Assembly: GCA_004376055.2 (NCBI GenBank)
Contig: CP049016.1
Coordinates: 2,046,001 to 2,110,000 of the forward strand
Source: Nitrospirales bacterium LBB_01
GTDB taxonomy: Bacteria; Nitrospirota; Thermodesulfovibrionia; Thermodesulfovibrionales; Magnetobacteriaceae
Direction of reading: 5' to 3'
Length of the DNA stretch: 64,000 nucleotides
Shown: positions 61,101 to 64,000 of the stretch, piece after piece
Layout of the letters: each line of letters begins with the position of its first letter
Numbering within the stretch: the stretch's first letter is position 1
Notes under the pieces: model-generated
Seen by the model: the letters and a program-made list of their open reading frames with translations, nothing else
Databases searched by the model: none
Told to the model about the DNA's origin: nothing
Position numbers and translations under genes: made by a program

Positions 61101-64000
61101 ACAGGCGGCAAAAACTCCTGAAAATATTGCAATTAAATTTAACGATATAACATATACATATCGCACGCTTAATGAGAAGTCTAACCGGGTTGCTAATTTT
61201 TTAAAAACACATATAACGCTTAATGATGAGGAACTGATTGCCATAATGGCAGACCGCTCAGAGTGGACTGTTGTCGCAATGCTTGGAATACTCAAGGCAG
61301 GGGCAGCGTTTCTTCCTATAGACCCTGCATACCCAGAGGACAGAATCTCCTACATGATAGAGGACAGCGGCTGCCGAATTCTGCTTACTCATTTAGAAAA
61401 TATTGAAAACGATAAACTTGAAGTCATAAATATTAAAAACATTATCTGTGATGATTCAAAAAATCCTGTAAGAACGATAACGCCAAAGAGCCTTGCCTAT
61501 GTCATATACACATCTGGCACTACAGGGCGGCCAAAGGGCGTTATGATAGAGCACGAAACCCTCGTAAATATGGCGCTTGCACACATTGACTTTTTTGAAA
61601 TCACAGACTCTGACAGAATGCTTCAGTTTTCTTCAATGTCGTCGGATACGTCGCTCTTTGAGATATTTCTTTCCCTATTTGCAGGGGCTGCTGTTGTGCT
61701 TATAGACAAAGAAACAATTTTTAACACGGCAAATTTTATAAAATACATTGAGGAAATGGGCGTCACATTTTTAGCGCTCCCTCCGGTCTATCTAAATAGT
61801 TTAAACAAAGCACAACTTGGCACAGTGCGCGCCATAGCCTCCTGCGGCGCTCCGGCAGTTGTCAGTGACGCTCTGTTTTATGGCAAAAATAAGGTGTTTT
61901 TTAACTCATACGGACCAACTGAAACCACAGTAGCCGTAACTTATTACAGACTGGATATGGAACGCTCCTATGATGCCCATATTCCAATAGGCCCCCCCAT
62001 TTCAAACACCTGTATATACATAGTTGACGAATCGCTTAACCTGGTTCCAATTGGCATAGAGGGGGAGCTTTGCATAGGCGGTAAGTGCCTTGCCCGCGGA
62101 TACAAGAATAAGCCTGAGACGACGGCTGAGAAGTTCATAATGATTGCTGCCGCCGGAGACCAAAGGCTTTATAGAAGCGGCGATATGGGTCGGTGGCTTT
62201 CTGACGGTAACATTGAGTGCACGGGAAGAAAAGACGACCAGCTAAAGGTTAGAGGCTACAGGGTAGAGCTAAGCGAGGTGGAATACGCTGTCTCCTCACA
62301 CCATATGGTAAAAGCCGTTGTGGTAATAGCGCGGAAATTCTTAAGCGAAACCCCTGAGCTTATCGCCTACATAATAAAGCAAGGGACACTTACAGCAGCT
62401 GAGTTGAGGGCATATATGGGTAAACGCCTGCCCGATTACATGATTCCAGCATATATTGTGTTTGTTGATAAATTCCCGCTTTCCCCCAACAACAAAGTTG
62501 ATAAGAAAGCGCTTCCCGACCCGATTAAAACTGACGAAAATGGCAATTTAACGGAACCGTCAACTGAAACTGAACGAGTTCTCGTCAGAGCACTAATGAC
62601 AATACTTGACAGAAAAACAGTTGGTGTAAATGATGACTTTTTTGCTCTTGGCGGCGATTCCATAAAGGCGATACAACTGATATCCGCCCTTAATGCCGAG
62701 AGGCTTTCCATTTCGGTGCGGGATGTTTTTGAAAACCCTGTGCTAACCGATATGGCAAGGAAAATTACCGGAGCTACAGCGTTGTCGGAACAGGGGATTG
62801 TCACCGGCACAGTACCATTGACTGCAATTCAAAGGTGGTTTTTTGACAGTAACCTTACATCAAACCATTACACACAAGGCATTTTGCTTAACTGCTCCAG
62901 CAGAATTAACAAGGAGACACTTAATGAGGCATTTACAAAACTCATGGAGCATCATGACACACTCAGAATGGAATACACTTTTTCTGCTGACGGCAGAGTA
63001 ATTCAGGAATGTTCTCCAGATATAAACGCCATCACTGTTGAGACAGTCGTTGTTGACAATGACTCCGATATTGCAGAGCTTTGTGCCGCAGTGCCTCCAA
63101 CAGTTGACCTTAAAAAAGGGCAATTACTTAAGGCCGTCATATATAAGGGGCAGGTGAGCGATTATCTTTTGATAGTCATACACCATTTAATAGTGGACGG
63201 CGTTTCGTGGCGAATCCTTATAGAGGATATCTCACAGGCATATAAGTCAATCACTGAAAGAACAGCTGTCACATTCCCACCTAAGACAGCTTCTTATAAG
63301 GCATGGGCGGAAACAATTACTGAATATGCCGCATTACCACAATTGCTAAAAGAGGCCGAGTACTGGAACTCAGTTTGCAAAACCGTTGCAGAGCCTATAA
63401 AGACCGATTATGATAACGATGGAAATTTTGAAACGCTCAATTTTACGCTTAACTCAGACATTACAACGCTAATTTTAACGAATAGCACGGAAACGCGGGA
63501 TATTCTTCTTTCGGCGCTTCTCTTGGCTGTCTATGAAACTTATGGAGTAAAGACCATAGCGGTTGAGCTTGAAGGACACGGCAGAGAGGAGATAATTGAA
63601 GGGATTAACGTGTCTAGAACCGTTGGCTGGTTTACATCTGTGTATCCTGTAGTGTTAAACATATCGGAGAGCGGCAATCTTGATGACACTATCAAGCACG
63701 TAAAGGAAACACTGCGAAAAGTACCTCAAAATGGCATTGGTTATGGGATATTGAAATATATTTCAGGGGAACACGGCTTGAGTTTAAACCAATCCCCTCA
63801 GATTGCCTTTAACTATCTTGGTTCATTTGACAGCTTACAACAGGGAGGAGTTTTTAAATTTTCCGATATTGTGGTTGAAAACACCATAAGCCATAACTTC
63901 AGAGACGTCAACGTTCTGTCTGTAGAGGGATTTGTTGTAAATAACATGTTTCACGGCTCAATATCCTATAACACTGGTGTCTATACCGCTGAGACAGTCT
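55162..64000 (+). CDS. hybrid PKS-NRPS megasynthase KS-AT-ACP-aminotransferase-C-A-PCP-E, 3' end outside the window
   Basis: One frame of 2946 codons with no stop runs to the window edge. KS about residues 28-455: C202 in D-T-A-C-S-S-S, H337 in E-A-H-G-S, H375 in G-H-L-E-G. AT 550-850: S645 in G-H-S-I-G-Q; the specificity site reads H745-A-I-H rather than the malonyl H-A-F-H or methylmalonyl Y-A-S-H. No KR, DH or ER. ACP about 950-1015: S980. Class III aminotransferase 1075-1510: K1345 in Y-G-K-V-I-G-G-G. C domain 1530-1945: H1652-H1653-x-x-x-D1657-G. A domain 1970-2440: Y-T-S-G-T-T-G-R-P-K-G-V. PCP: S2500 in L-G-G-D-S. E domain from about 2550: H2674-H-x-x-x-D2679, F-N-Y-L-G. It should build an alpha-hydroxy-beta-amino acyl unit, add an amino acid and epimerise it. 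ATG follows an AGGAG/AAGGA region. No loading domain, so the starter comes from elsewhere. Confidence 0.93.
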   Translation, partial: MSTDSKDTLKNLYKAYKALQIKTAKFEEPIAVTGIGCRFPGGADTPEKFWQILEKGQDVTSEVPKDRWSVDTFYDPDPDAVGKSYTKRGGFLSEPVSGFDNGFFQISPDEAKSMDPQQRMLLEVTREALENSATDPNSLAGTLTGVFIGIVNNDYMSAHLRCGDLSKIDSYSITGIAASTATGRISYTYGLEGPSVAIDTACSSSLAAIHLACQSLKTGESDMALAGGVHLNLTPEGFIGFCKIKILSPDGRCRSFDAQADGMSKGEGCGIVVLKRLSDAISHGDRVIAVIKGSAMNQDGRSNGLTAPNGLAQEKVMRKALEKAAIEPSDVGYIEAHGSATSLGDTVEIQSITNVYRNGRGNALSVGTVKANIGHLEGAAGVAGFIKTALMLEKGIIPPLANFEKPNPLIQWDSVKIDTSAVKWDNGARIAAVSSYGFSGTNVHLIVGEPSVIDNRTSGETPGYQLLNISAKTKEALRALAKRHHDYLVEDSDVSLADICYTAAIGRAQLPCRLSVTGKTKGEMCEKLESSLNSADYTDGCVSGEISHFPKKIVFMFAGQGSQYRDMGKDLYQSLEVFRNAMDACDAIAKPITGKSIIEIIYGNEDADLINETLYTQPAIFSVEYALAMLWLSWGVKPSAVMGHSIGQYVAACVAGVFSLTDAVTLVCERGRLIQSLTKDGSMAVVLTDEKTVNSLIEKYSERVSLAAVNGPENVVISGDKESVSEVIAQFIEMDIPAREIKISHAIHSVLMEPILGDFLEAAKKVSYSAPKIPLVSNADGRFAADETATPEFWVKHLRGCVRFYDSVVNLDRWGFNVFIEVGAATTLMSLGIQCLPDNESLWVYSLGINNSMFNMRPMRYESTNDWQQMLRGLSELFVAGVEIDWKGVIGSHLTGRKKVALPTYPYERKHLWIAPVYEYQQLKAELPSVDVSAQNEQSEPAPQRENFQNEILNLIRKISGIDISIHDYDKNLFTLGLVSLMITRIRDSIRRTYGVDIKMSSFYKETSTVNKLLDYIKKRLPQDAPSVTPLSDNSGTRSITEIPVKQTFTVYRKIMEREALSLDKIKQAHVNKLIKRYTEKTAASRAHTQKYRSVFANIRNISGFRMEWKDMIYQIVAKRAEGSKIWDMDGRRYLDISMGFGVYLFGHNPPFIRPELEKEFLNGFPIGPMSQLAAENAQLICEMANVERVAFFNTGTEAVMAAVRIARTVTGRDKLVVFSGAYHGHSDGVLATGYFEGDILRTVPLSPGTPQGMVNDVYVLNYDEPASLEFIKKHGKEIAAVMVEPVQSRRPDLQPAQFLKALRELTEDIGSALIFDEMITGFRTHPGGAQAWFGIKADIVTYGKVIGGGLPIGVVAGKAQYLDAVDGGFWSFDDGSYPQRENTLIAGTFNHHPLAMAGARAVMQHLKNIGPTLQSELNQRTDSLSKRINEYLTGEGISTIQMVNFASLFRFVLKGDDELLNYHLLDRGIYVWEGRACFLSTAHTDDDIKFFEDAVRDSIAEMKEGGFFQTDSVKHKAHVVKPTTVPVSSAQRRLYALSQFEGGQLSYHVPVVFFIDGALDIKRFGSIFNELINRHESLRSSFVLENGEIRRLAAESVDFDVQYAAIKEDATEGFVRDFIRDFELSKAPLIRVCLANIEDGKNRSLCIIDAHHIVFDGISADILVGELIELYRKEKLQPLKKQYRDYTAWEADYTKSHEFQLHEKFWLDMLSDNTPVLNLPYDFQRPKIRSFNGKRLFVTIDETKTTALKEYSAKCGVSLYALLFAAHSVLLHKLTGQSDLIIGTNFDGRNHEDLTDVIGMFVSTLALRTRPEVEKHFNAFVSEIQETVLEALDCQSFPFEILVNKLHLKRDVSKNPLFDTMFVYEKIDTKTFVSGDLTFRKFDYSIDKSMFDLTHEFLELEGTLNMSMEFNTALFKVETIERFLNFYENILNSILTKPDIAIRDIGILSEEESRRLTVDFNSTAKDFPLHLTIADLFERQAAKTPENIAIKFNDITYTYRTLNEKSNRVANFLKTHITLNDEELIAIMADRSEWTVVAMLGILKAGAAFLPIDPAYPEDRISYMIEDSGCRILLTHLENIENDKLEVINIKNIICDDSKNPVRTITPKSLAYVIYTSGTTGRPKGVMIEHETLVNMALAHIDFFEITDSDRMLQFSSMSSDTSLFEIFLSLFAGAAVVLIDKETIFNTANFIKYIEEMGVTFLALPPVYLNSLNKAQLGTVRAIASCGAPAVVSDALFYGKNKVFFNSYGPTETTVAVTYYRLDMERSYDAHIPIGPPISNTCIYIVDESLNLVPIGIEGELCIGGKCLARGYKNKPETTAEKFIMIAAAGDQRLYRSGDMGRWLSDGNIECTGRKDDQLKVRGYRVELSEVEYAVSSHHMVKAVVVIARKFLSETPELIAYIIKQGTLTAAELRAYMGKRLPDYMIPAYIVFVDKFPLSPNNKVDKKALPDPIKTDENGNLTEPSTETERVLVRALMTILDRKTVGVNDDFFALGGDSIKAIQLISALNAERLSISVRDVFENPVLTDMARKITGATALSEQGIVTGTVPLTAIQRWFFDSNLTSNHYTQGILLNCSSRINKETLNEAFTKLMEHHDTLRMEYTFSADGRVIQECSPDINAITVETVVVDNDSDIAELCAAVPPTVDLKKGQLLKAVIYKGQVSDYLLIVIHHLIVDGVSWRILIEDISQAYKSITERTAVTFPPKTASYKAWAETITEYAALPQLLKEAEYWNSVCKTVAEPIKTDYDNDGNFETLNFTLNSDITTLILTNSTETRDILLSALLLAVYETYGVKTIAVELEGHGREEIIEGINVSRTVGWFTSVYPVVLNISESGNLDDTIKHVKETLRKVPQNGIGYGILKYISGEHGLSLNQSPQIAFNYLGSFDSLQQGGVFKFSDIVVENTISHNFRDVNVLSVEGFVVNNMFHGSISYNTGVYTAETV

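Noticed and set aside
55162-64000. Many antisense reading frames of 60-124 codons within the megasynthase gene
   Set aside because: They have no family match or start signals and lie opposite clearly coding sequence with conserved catalytic motifs.
1-64000. tRNA, rRNA, CRISPR arrays, replication origin or integrase-flanked island
   Set aside because: I found no cloverleaf, no regularly spaced repeat array, no DnaA-box cluster and no integrase or transposase gene on either strand.

Overview
The window reads as a chromosomal segment of a Gram-negative bacterium of moderate GC content. It carries an outer-membrane barrel protein, a lipoprotein, RseP, MlaF and AlgI-type export genes, and most genes lie in tight operons with -35/-10 promoters of the housekeeping type. 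Several features fit an environmental Nitrospirota or deltaproteobacterial lineage: many sensor kinases and HD-GYP regulators, receiver-DUF3369 proteins, an Nfn-type transhydrogenase, a TatD/radical SAM fusion and a dynamin-like GTPase. A magnetotactic-type Nitrospirota is an attractive guess because of the actin-like ATPase, but nothing in the window proves it. I saw no rRNA, tRNA, CRISPR array or intact insertion sequence.

Layout. 1-1.5 kb: end of dxr, then rseP and a YbgC-like thioesterase. 1.6-5.6 kb (minus): a lone mlaF, then a barrel/FecR/lipoprotein operon. 5.9-8.6 kb (minus): NfnAB-type genes behind a small DUF5618-like gene. 8.7-13.5 kb (minus): a B12-binding radical SAM protein, a carbamoyltransferase and a GT39-like membrane glycosyltransferase. 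13.8-17.1 kb (minus): BluB, acyl-CoA ligase, GT2 and an orphan HicB. 17.2-20.5 kb (minus): two tandem paralogous membrane proteins and a PLD-type nuclease. 20.7-23.4 kb (plus): an AlgI-like acyltransferase and its SGNH partner. 23.5-26.8 kb (plus): an actin-like ATPase and a class A penicillin-binding protein with a receiver-like N-terminus. 26.8-30.5 kb (minus): hybrid kinase and HD-GYP regulator. 30.7-36.9 kb (plus): membrane protein, TatD-radical SAM, Uma2, coiled-coil protein and dynamin-like GTPase. 37-42.3 kb (plus): a four-gene phosphorelay behind a near-consensus promoter. 42.4-47.9 kb: accA and dnaE among small genes. 47.9-50.4 kb: an AT-rich island with a thymidylate-synthase-like gene, a membrane partner and VapBC.

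The outstanding region is 51.4-64.0 kb (plus), the left part of a biosynthetic gene cluster. Four genes match the FkbK/FkbJ/FkbI/FkbH set that builds a hydroxymalonyl (or methoxymalonyl) unit on a dedicated acyl carrier protein. No O-methyltransferase is visible, so hydroxymalonyl-ACP is the simplest product. They are followed by one uninterrupted reading frame of at least 2,946 codons that runs off the window: KS-AT-ACP-aminotransferase-C-A-PCP-E. With no ketoreductase and an in-line aminotransferase, the polyketide module should give an alpha-hydroxy-beta-amino acyl unit, which is joined to an amino acid whose residue is then epimerised. I do not recognise a known product.

A family of 166-286 bp non-coding elements recurs four times (about 5.7, 13.5, 18.5 and 54.9 kb). 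Each has imperfect terminal inverted repeats and an inner pair of inverted arms, and has the look of a MITE. One supplies the stop codon of the orphan hicB, one separates the tandem membrane-protein paralogues, and one sits between the fkbH-like gene and the megasynthase. The whole annotation is from reading the sequence; no database search or alignment was run.
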